From an uncultured Saccharospirillaceae bacterium (lineage in GTDB: Bacteria > Pseudomonadota > Gammaproteobacteria > Pseudomonadales > Oceanobacteraceae): a stretch of DNA of 64,000 bases. Under the pieces are notes generated by a model. That model made no database searches and was not told where the DNA came from. It worked only from the letters and a program-made list of their open reading frames with translations. The stretch lies in the NCBI GenBank assembly GCA_947503895.1, contig CANNFT010000001.1, positions 310,001 to 374,000 on the forward strand, given 5' to 3'. The translations under genes and the position numbers were made by a program. Shown here one piece after another: positions 1 through 10,066 of the stretch (positions are counted from its first letter, which is position 1; the number at the start of each line of letters is the position of its first letter).

Positions 1-1
1 G

Positions 2-688
2 ACCACACACCTGGCAATGGCCAAAAACCTTGTCATTGGGGTTGAAAATACCCAGTACATGCCTTTCTTCAGCTCAGAAAAAGGAGAGTTCAAAGGATAC
101 GCTCGTGAACTTTTCGATGACTTCGGAAAAAACTACGGATACAGCATTCAGTACAAAGCACTTCCCGTGATTCGCCTGAATCAATATTTATTAGAAGAAA
201 GAATTGATGCGAAATTCCCTGACAACCCCAAGTGGAACCAAGCTGCAAAAGCAAATCACAACGTACAATACAGTGAAGATGCCAACCAATTTACCGATGG
301 TGTTTTAACTCCTGCTAGCAAAAAAGGCCAAGAAATAAACCGCGTGGCGACAATTCGTGGATTTATACCTTGGCCCCTAATGGACCTGGTCTCTGCTGGA
401 AAGCTGCAACTCAAAGAAGACAACAGCTTAGAAGTCATTCTAAAACGCATCTCAATGGGTAGGACATCCGCAGCATACTTAAACGTTGACGTAGCAAAAT
501 ACTACGCTCAGAACTCGAATATTTACAACGCAGAGACACTGGTATTAGATGAGAGCAAGCCATATGCAAGGGGCGGTTACAAACTCTCTAGCATATCTCG
601 CCAAGATGCGATTACAGACTTCAATGACTACTTGAAAAATCATGCGAACACTGTGAATGCGCTAAAAGCGAAGTATTCGATTCAGTAA
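2..688 (+). CDS. Periplasmic solute-binding protein (family 3 type), 5' end outside window
   Basis: The reading frame is open to the left edge (T-T-H-L-A before the first ATG at 17), so the true start and most of a signal peptide probably lie outside the window. The visible protein (about 223 residues from the first Met) has the bacterial extracellular binding protein fold: an IGVENTQYMPFF strand at the start, then FKGYARELFDDF and DAKFPDNPKW. It is clearly paralogous to the binding protein at 46158-46940, sharing the (F/Y)xG(Y/F)AR.LFDDF and KFPDNP.W segments. No ABC permease or ATPase is next to it, so it may be a sensory or scavenging binding protein rather than a transporter subunit. The ligand is unknown. 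A good terminator follows at about 742-770. Confidence 0.7.
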   Translation, partial: TTHLAMAKNLVIGVENTQYMPFFSSEKGEFKGYARELFDDFGKNYGYSIQYKALPVIRLNQYLLEERIDAKFPDNPKWNQAAKANHNVQYSEDANQFTDGVLTPASKKGQEINRVATIRGFIPWPLMDLVSAGKLQLKEDNSLEVILKRISMGRTSAAYLNVDVAKYYAQNSNIYNAETLVLDESKPYARGGYKLSSISRQDAITDFNDYLKNHANTVNALKAKYSIQ

Positions 689-741
689 TTTTGAAAAACC
701 ACTTCGTAAGCGGGTTTGACCAATCTCACATGCATATAGGA

Positions 742-770
742 AAGTCGGCTAATCGCCGGCTTTTCTATTT
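742..770 (+). terminator. Intrinsic terminator after the first binding-protein gene
   Basis: Stem AAGTCGGC (742-749), loop TAATC, and GCCGGCTT (755-762) pair over 8 bp with one G-U, followed by a T-rich tract (TTCTATTTT). It lies about 55 nt after the stop codon of the binding-protein gene. Confidence 0.75.
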
Positions 771-976
771 TAAGTGGGCGGAAAATTGAAATCGAGCAGA
801 GAGGATACTCAGTACGCGCAAGCGAAACTGACGCACATCACCGTAAAAAGATCGCGCTCGTTTCCACTTACGCCCTTTCCGGTACAGACCTATTGCTATG
901 ATGACTATCCCGATAGATCCTTCACTGCCCTTGGAATTCAATTTTCCACTCAAATTTCCATACTTTGACCTTCCCC

Positions 977-2338
977 TTAATGATTAACCTGAATAACAAT
1001 TTTTTCATTTATTGCATTTTCAATTAGTGATTCAACTTTCTTTATATTTTCACCATCTAAATTTGCTTTCCACTCATCAAGAAGAATAACCTTTGATTTA
1101 GATTTAATTGCTTCAACAATATGTTGTAGAGCAACCTCACCTGTCGATCCTGATCTATCCTCAGTGCTTATTAAGTTGGAGCTTGATGGAATTAACACAG
1201 CATCATCCCCAAACATTGACTTTATACTGATCAACAAGCTGCTCTTGCCAACACCATTCCCTCCCTCAACATCTACTACACCAGAATGATGATTTTTCAA
1301 CAATGTATGTAGGTTATTAACGCCATCTGAAAAATATTCAGATGCAACTCTTTCTCCATTCAACCTAATTATTATTTCATCCTTCTTTATACGATCAGCA
1401 GGATTATTATTATCATCCTTGACTACTATCTTTTCGAGAAGATCATCAAATTCTTTATTAACTTGAAATATCATATAAATCAATTCGTTTAGTTCGGACA
1501 TATGTACAATCATAATCACTTGCCTTGGAACTGTAACAATCAATGCAACCAGGTAGTTCTTATCCCAACCGTTTAATGACATCAATAATAAAATCGATCC
1601 GAGAAGATATATAATTGATAGAGTTGTACTTATACTTGGCAGCACCGAAGAAAGTAATGACATTTTCAACTGACTCTTTCTATCTCGACTTAGCTTAGTT
1701 TCATACTGGCCCAACCAGTTTTTAAGGTGGACAGAATTATCAAGTATTACATTATCCCAATATTTACTCATCAACCCACTAAGATTTGATCTCGTTTCCT
1801 GCTTTGAAACGGCGGCCTCTTGTATTCTTTTAATCGAGAATATGTATATAGGTACAAATATCAAAGCACATGAGAGGTAAATAATTAGAATCATCCAATC
1901 AATAAAAAATGATATTGCAAGAACGGATAAAGTCACATTAAGAAATAGAGTAAAGGCATCCAAGTATAAATATGCGATATCCTCACTAACTTGAAAAATA
2001 TGCAGACTAAAATATGATCCGACGTCCTTTTTATTATCAGAATTGCCCCACAAGTGAGATTTCTTCTTATTATTTTTTAATGAATAACTAATCAGCGCCT
2101 TTACTATGTCTAACTCCCATACCTTAGCAATTGGTTTAATAATTGCGCCCATCAAAATTGGTATGAAAACAAGAAGACAAACAGCAATACCGATCGTCAT
2201 AAAGTCGAGGCTATTCGATACCTTTACAACCAATTCCGATATAGCCGGTGTAGACAATGCAACAAGAAGTTGCTGTATCAGCACCAATAAAACTAATGTT
2301 AGAGTGGTTTTTGTTACTATCAGTCCAAATTTACTCAT
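977..2338 (-). CDS. ABC exporter-like protein (fused permease and short ATPase domain)
   Basis: Five or six hydrophobic segments occupy residues ~1-330 (about 10-35, 48-70, 125-150, 150-175, 235-260), like the membrane domain of type IV/B1 exporters. The C-terminal ~120 residues hold a Walker A (GGNGVGKSS), a degenerate signature (GSTGEVAL), a Walker B (VILLDEW), a D-loop-like NLD and a terminal His that could be the switch histidine. The ATPase domain is much shorter than the usual ~200-240 residues, because the Q-loop/helical region is largely missing. At 453 residues the whole protein is short for a fused exporter (usually ~550-600). The gene is noticeably AT-rich, which suggests transfer. 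Cyclic-peptide or small-peptide export is possible but unproven, since no peptide or toxin gene is adjacent. Confidence 0.65.
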   Translation of the reverse strand: MSKFGLIVTKTTLTLVLLVLIQQLLVALSTPAISELVVKVSNSLDFMTIGIAVCLLVFIPILMGAIIKPIAKVWELDIVKALISYSLKNNKKKSHLWGNSDNKKDVGSYFSLHIFQVSEDIAYLYLDAFTLFLNVTLSVLAISFFIDWMILIIYLSCALIFVPIYIFSIKRIQEAAVSKQETRSNLSGLMSKYWDNVILDNSVHLKNWLGQYETKLSRDRKSQLKMSLLSSVLPSISTTLSIIYLLGSILLLMSLNGWDKNYLVALIVTVPRQVIMIVHMSELNELIYMIFQVNKEFDDLLEKIVVKDDNNNPADRIKKDEIIIRLNGERVASEYFSDGVNNLHTLLKNHHSGVVDVEGGNGVGKSSLLISIKSMFGDDAVLIPSSSNLISTEDRSGSTGEVALQHIVEAIKSKSKVILLDEWKANLDGENIKKVESLIENAINEKIVIQVNH

Positions 2339-2599
2339 AGATCGCAGATCTTATTAGTTCATGAAATCAGCTATTGTACTTTCCAGGCTGCATTGTCGGA
2401 AGAATCAAAGAGGACACACACTCTAATATTTCCTTAGCGCACTGGGTGCCCATGTAGCAAAATTGACTTCACTGGATTTTTAATTGATTAAATGCACCTA
2501 CAAAAGTATATTCGAAGATGCTGATTCATAATATTAAGAATTGAATCTGTGCGCATAAACCATGCGCTCTTTCTAAGGAAATAATGAATAGGGATTATC

Positions 2600-3226
2600 A
2601 TGTTGAAACTATATTATCAGCCGTTTTCATGTTCATTTGCAGTTCACACTGCATTGGAAAAAATAGGGGTTCCCTTTGAGCTTATAAAGGTTGATCTAAC
2701 CAAAAATGAGCAGCTTAGTAATGAGCATTTAGCCATCAACCCGAATGGGCAGGTTCCGGTATTAAAAGACGGCGAAAAAGTTATGACTCAAGTTGGTGCT
2801 ATATTATTACGCCTTTCAGAGGAATTCGAAGAATCTGAGCTTATGCCTAAGGTTGGGAGCAATAAAAGAGGTGAAGCAATTCAGTCATTATTCTTCTTGT
2901 CTAGCACTTTGCATGCAGCATTTTCCATTTTATTTTACCCAAAGAGGGTTTCAGAAGAATCGTCTAAAGAGGTGAAAGAAAAGGCTTTGGCGAAGGTGAA
3001 AAAATTACTCAGCGGGCTTGATAGTAAAATAGCCGAGTCAGAGTTTAGTTTAAATGGAAAGGCTTATGCACCAGATTACTATTTATTTGCGATGCTAAAT
3101 TGGTTGAGAATGTTCAATATCAGTTTAAGTGAATATGAAAACCTAAAAAGCTACTATAAAAATCTCAAACTACTACCAGAAATTCAGAGAACCATGCTAG
3201 CCGAATCAAATAGTTTGGCTGCTTAA
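2600..3226 (+). CDS. Glutathione S-transferase
   Basis: A 208-residue protein with the two GST domains. The N-terminal thioredoxin fold starts KLYYQPFSCS, which matches the beta-class pattern where a Cys (C11 here) stands at the glutathione site, and carries the cis-proline motif NPNGQVPVL with a following E/S-binding strand. An all-helical C-terminal domain follows (residues ~85-205). It would conjugate or reduce electrophiles with glutathione in the cytoplasm. It is transcribed divergently from the ABC exporter gene. The start ATG has AGGG about 9 nt upstream. The substrate cannot be read from the sequence. Confidence 0.85.
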   Translation: MLKLYYQPFSCSFAVHTALEKIGVPFELIKVDLTKNEQLSNEHLAINPNGQVPVLKDGEKVMTQVGAILLRLSEEFEESELMPKVGSNKRGEAIQSLFFLSSTLHAAFSILFYPKRVSEESSKEVKEKALAKVKKLLSGLDSKIAESEFSLNGKAYAPDYYLFAMLNWLRMFNISLSEYENLKSYYKNLKLLPEIQRTMLAESNSLAA

Positions 3227-3601
3227 TATGATGCACGCCTCACCTCATTCTACTGTTGATTGGTTGAGGGGTGCCGTTCGCGGCAACCTGTTCAGCTCTC
3301 ATTTAATATTTAATGCTTAAAGCATTGGCGCGACTTTACTTTTCATGGGTCGTGCCGTGGATACAGTGAAATATTAAAACACTGATAAGGCCAAATACAA
3401 TGCACGCGAATATATTGCTTATTTTAGTATTAACTATTGATACAATTAATCTAACAAGACAACCAATTATGACTCCCGTTTTAAAAATTGATTTCTTTCA
3501 GTGCCTTTTATTCCAGCGTAAATCAAAATAATCTGGTTGACATGAAACGTTTTGCGAAATTTTACAAGGAATATTCCGGAAATTTTATCCAATTCACTCT
3601 A
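3227..3601. other. Intergenic stretch, convergent gene ends
   Basis: No convincing gene. The only local structure is a small hairpin TGCCG-TTCG-CGGCA (3272-3285) with a UUCG tetraloop but no T-tract. It may help end transcription of the GST gene. An 88-codon frame at 3488-3754 runs antisense into the following binding-protein gene and is not supported. Confidence 0.4.
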
Positions 3602-4354
3602 TTACATGGCCACGGAATATTTTTTAATAAAGTCTTGATGGCTGATATTCAGGTATTTTTTGTAAATCGCATCAATGCTGCCATCTTCATACATCGCATT
3701 AAGAGCCGATTCAAATCGCTTATGCTCATTAACCAAAGAATTATGGAAAACTAAAGTAAGCCATTGCATATTAATGACAGGAGTAAGGGGTCTGACTGGT
3801 AAACTGTGTATTTTCGCCAAGTTAGCACCGCTGACCATGTCACCCAAAAAAGCATCTGCGGTACGCTTCGCTAAAACCTCAAGGGCCTGCAAGTCGGTTG
3901 CAGTATTCGTTGCTCTAAATCCCTTATAGTTTAGAAATTCATCTGGATACCCATAACCTCGGACATAGAGTACGGATTTTCCGTCGAACTGAGAATAACT
4001 TTGAAATTCCTGGTACGGGCTACTTTCTTTAACCCAGAATGCCATTACCCATGGCACAGGGCGCCTTTCAGCGGACAGGGAATTTTCTAACTCCGCACCT
4101 CCGTCCACCGCTGCATCTACTCTTCCAGATTCAAGATCTTGTTTGCAGCGCTTCCAAGGTCGATGCACAAATTGAACATTCAGACCCGCCCTTTCAGTCA
4201 CCGCCTTATATATGTCGATTGAAAAGCCCTTCGCCTGCCCATTTTCAAGGTAACTAAATGGTGCCCAGTCCGTGAAACAGGCAGTGATTGATGACTTATT
4301 GCCATGACTAATCAGCGCAATAGTCATAAAACATATAAACAGTGCACCCTTCAT
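3602..4354 (-). CDS. Periplasmic solute-binding protein, family 3
   Basis: The ATG at 4354 gives a protein of about 250 residues. It begins with a hydrophobic signal segment (MKGALFICFMTIALISHG) and is preceded by GGGAAG 6-10 nt upstream, so the longer frame back to 4432 is not needed. The mature part shows the PBPb pattern: FTDWAPFSYLENGQAKGFSI, then IDIYKAVTERAG, DAAVDGG, and a late GSIDAIYKKY segment typical of the family C-terminus. It would bind a small polar ligand such as an amino acid in the periplasm. No permease or ATPase gene is adjacent. It is more divergent from the other two binding proteins in the window than they are from each other. Confidence 0.8.
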   Translation of the reverse strand: MKGALFICFMTIALISHGNKSSITACFTDWAPFSYLENGQAKGFSIDIYKAVTERAGLNVQFVHRPWKRCKQDLESGRVDAAVDGGAELENSLSAERRPVPWVMAFWVKESSPYQEFQSYSQFDGKSVLYVRGYGYPDEFLNYKGFRATNTATDLQALEVLAKRTADAFLGDMVSGANLAKIHSLPVRPLTPVINMQWLTLVFHNSLVNEHKRFESALNAMYEDGSIDAIYKKYLNISHQDFIKKYSVAM

Positions 4355-4958
4355 AGTTCTTCCCGTGTAATTATGTTCAACGTAACAGTCTGAAGTGTAG
4401 TTTAGGCCATAAAAAATGCACGGCGAACACAATGTTTCTCAATTTCATTCGCCATCGTCATCCAATTGTTGATACTGATTCTAAAACAGGTGGATTTGAT
4501 TTTTGTATGGCTCCACGCTTGTCTTTTCGAATGATACGGCCCGTCCAATCTATGAGTACAAGGTGGATAACGAGAAGGAACTAATTGATTTAAATAAAAG
4601 CTTCAAAAAGTCTCAGAGCAAAAATATAGCCTGCTTGAACTCAGGGTCGCTCACCACTATGCCAAAGTGTATTCTTCAATACGCGATTGATCTAAGCTTG
4701 ACCTATCCCGTTTTAGACCTGCGAATCAGATTGCTCACTTAATATTCAAAAGACCTCTTTCCCCCATTTTTTCTAGTCCGCGAGTCTGTTCGGCTGCAAC
4801 CCGAGGCAGAGCATCAATAGTCATACACTGCGAACGGTACTCTTAAACCTACGCTGACTTGGGCTTACCTTGTGAAAATTGGTATGATGGCATTCAAATA
4901 ACTTGAGTCTCTATACTCTCGTGGAGACACATTGGACGACGATGATCACTAAGATTCG
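4355..4958. other. Intergenic stretch of about 600 bp
   Basis: This holds the promoter side of the minus-strand binding-protein gene and the leader of the recombinase gene. A 79-codon frame (4503-4742) has no ribosome site, an uneven composition and no recognisable family, so I do not call it. No repeats or terminators of note were seen. Confidence 0.4.
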
Positions 4959-5999
4959 GTGCAAAAAACGATGACTAAAAAGGCGGTAAAGGCATCCACA
5001 CATCGTGAGTCGAATGCTGGAAGTCTGGATGCCACGCTGCACTCTAACACACCTGTTTCCATCAATGATGTGCATCTTAAGCAGTATCTCGATGCTGCTA
5101 CTTCCGAAAACACTCGTCGAGCGTATCGCTCAGCCATTCGTCAGTTTGAGAAATGGGGTGGGCGTTTGCCTTCTCATCGCGATGAAGTTGTACGATATTT
5201 GTTAGATCGCGCTGAATCTGTTAATACGCGTACTTTGGATTTACATCTAACGGCGCTGAGCCAATGGCATCAATACCAAAGTATTGCCGATCCCTGCCGA
5301 AATCCACTCATTCGTAAAACGATGGAGGGAATTCGCCGAGTTCACGGTCAACCCAAGCGAAAAGCAAAAGCTTTACAACTATCAGAATTGGCTAAAATGC
5401 TAGATTGGTTGAAGCAACAACCCGCTAGTCTAAAGCACACGCGCGATATTTCGATTTTATTGCTGGGCTTTTTTGGTGCTTTTCGCCGTAGTGAGTTGGT
5501 AAACATCCAAGTTTCTGATCTGTGCTGGGAGCCAGAAGGTTTAATCATTCAGCTACCCAAATCCAAAACCGATCAAACTGGGCAAGGGTCTATGCGTGCT
5601 ATTCCTTTTGCAGATAAAAGTATCTGTGCTGCACAAGCCGTTAAAACTTGGTTGGATGCCGCTGGTCTTGCTGATGGGTTTGTATTTCGCCCTATTAATC
5701 GCTGGGGAACCCTTCAAAATAAAGCCTTAAATCCAAATGCGATTAATGACTTATTGAAGAAAATGGGTGAGCGCTGTGAGTTTGACTTCACACCCGACTT
5801 AAGCAGCCACAGCTTTCGCCGTGGACTTTCTACTTCGGCCGCAAGGGCGCAAGTTCCCTTTGAGCAAATCAAAAAACAAGGTGGTTGGAAAAGTGATTCA
5901 ACCGTATGGCAGTATATCGATGAGGGTCAACAATTTACCGACAATGCGGCATCAACATTATTAGATAAAATGGCTGAGTTAGTGAAAGCAAAATATTAG
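4959..5999 (+). CDS. Tyrosine recombinase / integrase (XerC/D-like)
   Basis: A 346-residue protein with an N-terminal SAM-like core-binding domain (residues ~40-130, with NTRRAYRSAIRQFEKW) and a C-terminal catalytic domain. The catalytic set is visible: R176 in GAFRRSEL, a beta-hairpin Lys in PKSKTDQ, H284 and R287 in SHSFRRG, a GGW motif where the third box lies, and nucleophile Y319 in QYIDEG. The listed start is a GTG at 4959. An in-frame ATG at 4971 is a reasonable alternative, and neither has a strong ribosome site. Adjacent att sites, excisionase or phage genes are not seen, so it may be an orphan domestic recombinase or a remnant of an island. Confidence 0.85.
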   Translation: MQKTMTKKAVKASTHRESNAGSLDATLHSNTPVSINDVHLKQYLDAATSENTRRAYRSAIRQFEKWGGRLPSHRDEVVRYLLDRAESVNTRTLDLHLTALSQWHQYQSIADPCRNPLIRKTMEGIRRVHGQPKRKAKALQLSELAKMLDWLKQQPASLKHTRDISILLLGFFGAFRRSELVNIQVSDLCWEPEGLIIQLPKSKTDQTGQGSMRAIPFADKSICAAQAVKTWLDAAGLADGFVFRPINRWGTLQNKALNPNAINDLLKKMGERCEFDFTPDLSSHSFRRGLSTSAARAQVPFEQIKKQGGWKSDSTVWQYIDEGQQFTDNAASTLLDKMAELVKAKY

Positions 6000-6167
6000 C
6001 GTCACACGGTATGAGACATCTTAACGCCGAACGACCTCGATACCGTTACAATGTTCGTCGAGCACCTATTCTACCCTCACTTTAATCTTCGATTCCTTTA
6101 GCCTTTAGACCCTCATATTTTAAGCCCTTGACTACTGTCATTGACCTTCTACGCTAGGAGGGCATGA

Positions 6168-6188
6168 ATGCAAAAACAAGGGGAATAA
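6168..6188 (+). other. Possible 6-codon leader frame ahead of the RebB gene
   Basis: A strong ribosome site (TAGGAGGG, 6155-6162) precedes the two overlapping ATGs at 6164 and 6168. The second starts M-Q-K-Q-G-E-stop, ending one base before the RebB ATG at 6190, which has its own AAGGGG. This could couple translation or simply be chance. Confidence 0.25.
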
Positions 6189-6189
6189 T

Positions 6190-6435
6190 ATGGCCGATGA
6201 GACAACCGCAACGGGCGTTAATCCACAAATTACGGATGCTGTATCGACTGCCGTTACGGCGGTGATTGCACAATCTCCTGCAATGGCGATGGGGTCATTG
6301 TATCAATCCATCAGCAATTCGATGGCAATGGCAGCGATGAATGCTGTGTTTGCGCAACAGCAAGCCTATATAAACTATATGTCTGCAACGACGCTGGCTG
6401 TGACAGAGATGTTGCAGCCCAAGAAAGAGAGTTGA
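6190..6435 (+). CDS. rebB-like: RebB-family R-body / 'killing trait' protein
   Basis: An 81-residue small protein matching the RebB (R-body, 'killing trait') family throughout. It has NPQITDAVSTAVTAV, then SPAMAMGSLYQS, an Ala/Met-rich helix, AQQQAYINYMSATTLAV and a variable tail. Known R bodies are coiled protein ribbons built from RebA/RebB with RebC/RebD assembly partners, extending on a pH change to rupture membranes. Here the gene stands alone between a recombinase and the glycine cleavage operon, with no second Reb paralogue in the window. It may therefore not build a full R body by itself. A strong bidirectional terminator follows at 6533-6575. Confidence 0.85.
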   Translation: MADETTATGVNPQITDAVSTAVTAVIAQSPAMAMGSLYQSISNSMAMAAMNAVFAQQQAYINYMSATTLAVTEMLQPKKES

Positions 6436-6532
6436 TCAGACACGCGCCAGTCTAGTTAGCTCGGTATGGCTGCGCAGCTTAGAGCTGTCGATGATGTTTA
6501 ATATCCTTGATGTTTAAAACACATCAACTGTC

Positions 6533-6575
6533 AAAAAAAACAGCGATTATGAATTTCATAATCGCTGTTTTTACG
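6533..6575. terminator. Bidirectional terminator between rebB-like gene and gcvP
   Basis: A near-perfect palindrome: A-run plus CAGCGATTATGAA on the left, TTCATAATCGCTG plus T-run on the right. It gives a U-tract on both strands and sits between two convergent genes. Confidence 0.9.
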
Positions 6576-6611
6576 TTTAGCATAGGGCCATCGAATAATT
6601 ATCAGAGTGCT

Positions 6612-9497
6612 TTATTCGTATTCACTCATAGACGGACACGAGCAGACTAGGTTTTTATCACCATATACATTGTCGATACGACCAACCGGTGGCCAGTACT
6701 TGTTGTCTCTTAACGCAGTCTTTGGGTAGGCAGCGCGTTCTCGACTATAACTGTGAGTCCACTCATCCGCGAGTAAAGTCTCTGCTGTATGCGGTGCATT
6801 GACTAAAGGATTGTCGACTGCGGAATACTGCCCCGATACCACTGCGTCAATTTCTTCTCGAATACTCAACATGGCATCACAAAACCGGTCTAATTCATCA
6901 ATGGATTCACTTTCCGTGGGCTCAACCATGAGAGTGCCCACCACTGGAAATGACATCGTGGGTGCATGAAAACCAAAATCAATCAGTCGTTTTGTAATAT
7001 CATCAACAGTGATGCCGGACTTTTCCTTTAATGGTCGAATATCAATGATGCATTCATGTGCGACGTGTCCGTGGGTACCGGTGTAGAGAATGGGAAAATG
7101 CGCTTCAAGGCGTTTAGCCATGTAGTTTGCATTAAGTATCGCCACTTCTGTTGCCTGCTTTAAGCCTTCTGCTCCCATCATTTTTATGTACATCCAAGTA
7201 ATCGGTAATATGCTGGCACTGCCCCAAGGCGCTGCGGACACAGCGGTTTCTGGTATCGTGTTTTCCAAAGTGTGATGACCTGGTAAGAAAGGAGCGAGGT
7301 GTGCTCGCACAGCAGTGGGGCCAACTCCCGGACCGCCACCGCCGTGTGGAATGCAAAACGTTTTGTGTAAGTTAAGGTGCGAAACATCCCCTCCAAATTT
7401 ACCCGGCTGGCATAGCCCCACCATGGCATTTAAGTTAGCACCGTCTATATAGACTTGACCTCCATGCTGGTGAACAATGTCGGATACTTCCACTATGGAT
7501 TCTTCAAACACACCATGGGTAGACGGATACGTCACCATGATCACCGCTAGGTTTTCGCTAACGTCTTCCGCTTTTAATTTTAAGTCCTCAAGGCAAATAT
7601 TACCGGCATCATCACACTTAACGGGCACCACGCGCATGCCACACATTTGCGCCGACGCAGGGTTCGTACCATGGGCTGACGTTGGGATTAAGCACACGTT
7701 TCTATGCCCTTCTCCTCGACTTTCGTGGTACGCCTTGACCGCCAATAAGCCAGCGTATTCTCCTTGTGACCCAGCATTAGGTTGCAGTGAGACGCTGTCA
7801 TATCCCGTCACACTGCACAGCATACTTTCTACTTCGCGAATCATTTGAAGGTAGCCTTCTGCTTGATCCAGCGGAACATAAGGGTGCACGTTCGAAAATT
7901 CTGGCCAAGTAACTGGCATCATCTCGGAGGTGGCATTCAATTTCATGGTGCAACTACCGAGGGGGATCATTGAACGGTCGAGTGCAATATCCTTATCTGA
8001 AAGTTGACGCAAATATCGCAGCATTTTTGTTTCGGAATGATGTTGCTGAAAAACAGGATGCGGCAAAATAGTGGTATCTCGTAATTGCTTACCGGAGAGT
8101 ATTTCCGTCACATTAGCTTCTTCATCGGAAAAATTCAGTTCGTCAGTTGGAAGCGCCATGGCCGTTGCAACAATATTCCATATACATTCAACGTCAGTGG
8201 GCTCCGTTAGCTCATCCAGCGAAATACCAACGGTTGAATCATTAATGACTCTGAGGTTTATTTCTTGAGCGTGTGCGTGCGCAATCACTGCTTGAGTGTG
8301 TTGGCCCGTTTGAATGGTTAAAGTATCAAACCAGTTTTTGTTTTGAATCGACACGCCCAATTTTTGCAGACCGCTCGCCAGTATGGTGGTGAGTAGATGA
8401 ATACGCTCTGCAATGCGCTTTAAGCCTTCTGGCCCGTGATACACGGCATACATGCTGGCGATGACCGCTAATAATACCTGCGCCGTGCAAATGTTTGACG
8501 TCGCTTTTTCTCGACGAATATGTTGCTCCCTTGTTTGTAAGGCTAACCGATAAGCAGGTTTGCCATTGCAATCGACCGATGTGCCGACCAATCTGCCGGG
8601 CAACGAACGCTTGAACGCCTCTCTCGTCGCCATGTACCCAGCATGCGGGCCGCCAAAACCTAGGGGGACACCTAATCGCTGGGTTGAGCCGATGGCCACA
8701 TCTGCGCCTAATGCTCCGGGAGATTTCAATAGCACCAAGCTAAGAATGTCTGCGGCCATTGCCACGAGGGCTTTTTGTTCATGTAGGTCATCAATGACTG
8801 GAGAAAAGTCGCGCACTTCACCGCTTGCTCCCGGATACTGCAACAACGCGCCGAATACGGTGTGCTGCGAAATATCTTTCAGTGGGTCTCCCACCACAAC
8901 ATCAATACCCATTGCGTTGGCACGAGTATGAATAATATCGATGGTTTGTGGCATGCAGTCTTGGTCAACAAAGAAACACTGTGACTTAGATTTAGACATC
9001 CGTTTACATAATGTCATGGCCTCAGCTGCAGCAGTACTTTCATCTAACATGGAGGCATTGGCGATATCCATACCGGTTAAATCTGAAATCATGGTTTGAA
9101 AGTTCAACAGCGCTTCCAATCGGCCTTGCGAAATTTCAGGTTGGTAGGGCGTATAGGCGGTGTACCAAGCAGGGTTTTCTAGTACATTTCTTAATATCAC
9201 TGAAGGGGTTTTGGTGCCGTAATACCCTTGGCCAATGTAGGTTTTAAACAGCTTGTTTTTTTGTGCGATGGTCTTGAGTTCACTTAAGGCATGAGCTTCT
9301 GTGATGGCAGGTTCTAGCGCCAGTGCTTTATTGGAACGTATCGATTGAGGAATCACTTTATCGATGAATTGCTCCATACTGTCATAGCCCAGTTGATGCA
9401 ACATATGATGTTGATCAGCATAACTCGGGCCAATATGGCGCGCAATAAATTCAGAAGGGTTTTGTAAATCCGATACGGTTCGCTTCGCTTGTAACAC
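6612..9497 (-). CDS. gcvP: Glycine dehydrogenase (decarboxylating), P-protein of glycine cleavage
   Basis: The 961-residue length is normal for the single-chain bacterial P-protein. It decarboxylates glycine with PLP and passes the aminomethyl group to lipoylated GcvH. The N-terminal half ([40 protein letters not shown]) and C-terminal half ([26 protein letters not shown]) are present. So is the PLP-lysine region [16 protein letters not shown]. The start is GTG at 9497, chosen because AAGGAG lies six bases upstream and the protein begins at the usual place. It is the last gene of the glyA-gcvT-gcvH-gcvP operon and ends against the shared terminator with the RebB gene. Several long antisense frames here are shadows. 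Confidence 0.97.
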   Translation of the reverse strand: MLQAKRTVSDLQNPSEFIARHIGPSYADQHHMLHQLGYDSMEQFIDKVIPQSIRSNKALALEPAITEAHALSELKTIAQKNKLFKTYIGQGYYGTKTPSVILRNVLENPAWYTAYTPYQPEISQGRLEALLNFQTMISDLTGMDIANASMLDESTAAAEAMTLCKRMSKSKSQCFFVDQDCMPQTIDIIHTRANAMGIDVVVGDPLKDISQHTVFGALLQYPGASGEVRDFSPVIDDLHEQKALVAMAADILSLVLLKSPGALGADVAIGSTQRLGVPLGFGGPHAGYMATREAFKRSLPGRLVGTSVDCNGKPAYRLALQTREQHIRREKATSNICTAQVLLAVIASMYAVYHGPEGLKRIAERIHLLTTILASGLQKLGVSIQNKNWFDTLTIQTGQHTQAVIAHAHAQEINLRVINDSTVGISLDELTEPTDVECIWNIVATAMALPTDELNFSDEEANVTEILSGKQLRDTTILPHPVFQQHHSETKMLRYLRQLSDKDIALDRSMIPLGSCTMKLNATSEMMPVTWPEFSNVHPYVPLDQAEGYLQMIREVESMLCSVTGYDSVSLQPNAGSQGEYAGLLAVKAYHESRGEGHRNVCLIPTSAHGTNPASAQMCGMRVVPVKCDDAGNICLEDLKLKAEDVSENLAVIMVTYPSTHGVFEESIVEVSDIVHQHGGQVYIDGANLNAMVGLCQPGKFGGDVSHLNLHKTFCIPHGGGGPGVGPTAVRAHLAPFLPGHHTLENTIPETAVSAAPWGSASILPITWMYIKMMGAEGLKQATEVAILNANYMAKRLEAHFPILYTGTHGHVAHECIIDIRPLKEKSGITVDDITKRLIDFGFHAPTMSFPVVGTLMVEPTESESIDELDRFCDAMLSIREEIDAVVSGQYSAVDNPLVNAPHTAETLLADEWTHSYSRERAAYPKTALRDNKYWPPVGRIDNVYGDKNLVCSCPSMSEYE

Positions 9498-9553
9498 GGG
9501 GCGCTCCTTAAATATTTAGTGTAAATGTGTAGAAATTGAACACCACAATCAAC

Positions 9554-9581
9554 AGAGTAGCGGTTATCGAACCGCCACTCT
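9554..9581 (-). other. Intercistronic hairpin between gcvH and gcvP
   Basis: AGAGTAGCGGTT (9554-9565), loop ATCG, AACCGCCACTCT (9570-9581): 12 bp with one mismatch and no T-tract. It probably stabilises or processes the operon mRNA rather than ending it. Confidence 0.5.
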
Positions 9582-9596
9582 GATGCAGACAACGGG

Positions 9597-9971
9597 CTAT
9601 TCTTCAGCGATCAGTGCTTTGTAGGCGGTTTCATCTAAATACTTGGATGCATCTAATTCCGCCGCTATTTTCACTTTGAAAAACCAACCTCCTGACATAG
9701 GCTCTCGGTTGACTAACTCAGGGTCATCACTTAACGCTTCGTTCACTGCTACAATTTCGCCAGACACTGGAATTTCGATTTCGCCAGCTGCTTTTACAGA
9801 CTCAATCACCGCCCCTTCGTCCCCCTCTTCGTATGTTTCTCCCACTTCGGGAAGTTCAATGAAGACGACATCACCCAGTTGGGATTGCGCAAAATCGGTG
9901 ACCCCTACGGTGACGATATCTCCTTCTATGTTTAACCACTCATGCTCTTTTGTGAATTTGATGTTGCTCAT
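9597..9971 (-). CDS. gcvH: Glycine cleavage system H protein (lipoyl carrier)
   Basis: A 124-residue lipoyl-carrier protein of normal length. The lipoylation lysine is in [15 protein letters not shown], and the family ends GGWFFKVK plus a short helix. It shuttles the aminomethyl intermediate from the P-protein to the T-protein in the cytoplasm. The ATG at 9971 is preceded by GAAGAG six bases upstream. It lies between gcvT (95 bp upstream) and gcvP (99 bp downstream), which fits a single operon. Confidence 0.97.
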   Translation of the reverse strand: MSNIKFTKEHEWLNIEGDIVTVGVTDFAQSQLGDVVFIELPEVGETYEEGDEGAVIESVKAAGEIEIPVSGEIVAVNEALSDDPELVNREPMSGGWFFKVKIAAELDASKYLDETAYKALIAEE

Positions 9972-10066
9972 AAATTGCTCTTCAAATATTTAGAAATAGG
10001 AATCGTTTTTGCTCGTCGTTTTGCTCGTAAACAGGGTTGTATAAGCACGGCAAAGTCGGTATCACG

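Noticed and set aside
4503..4742. 79-codon plus-strand frame upstream of the first recombinase
   Set aside because: No ribosome site, no family resemblance, composition not convincingly coding.
7477..8931. Long plus-strand frames inside gcvP (for example 7477-7848, 8560-8931)
   Set aside because: Antisense shadows of a well-supported gcvP gene; no start signals or family match.
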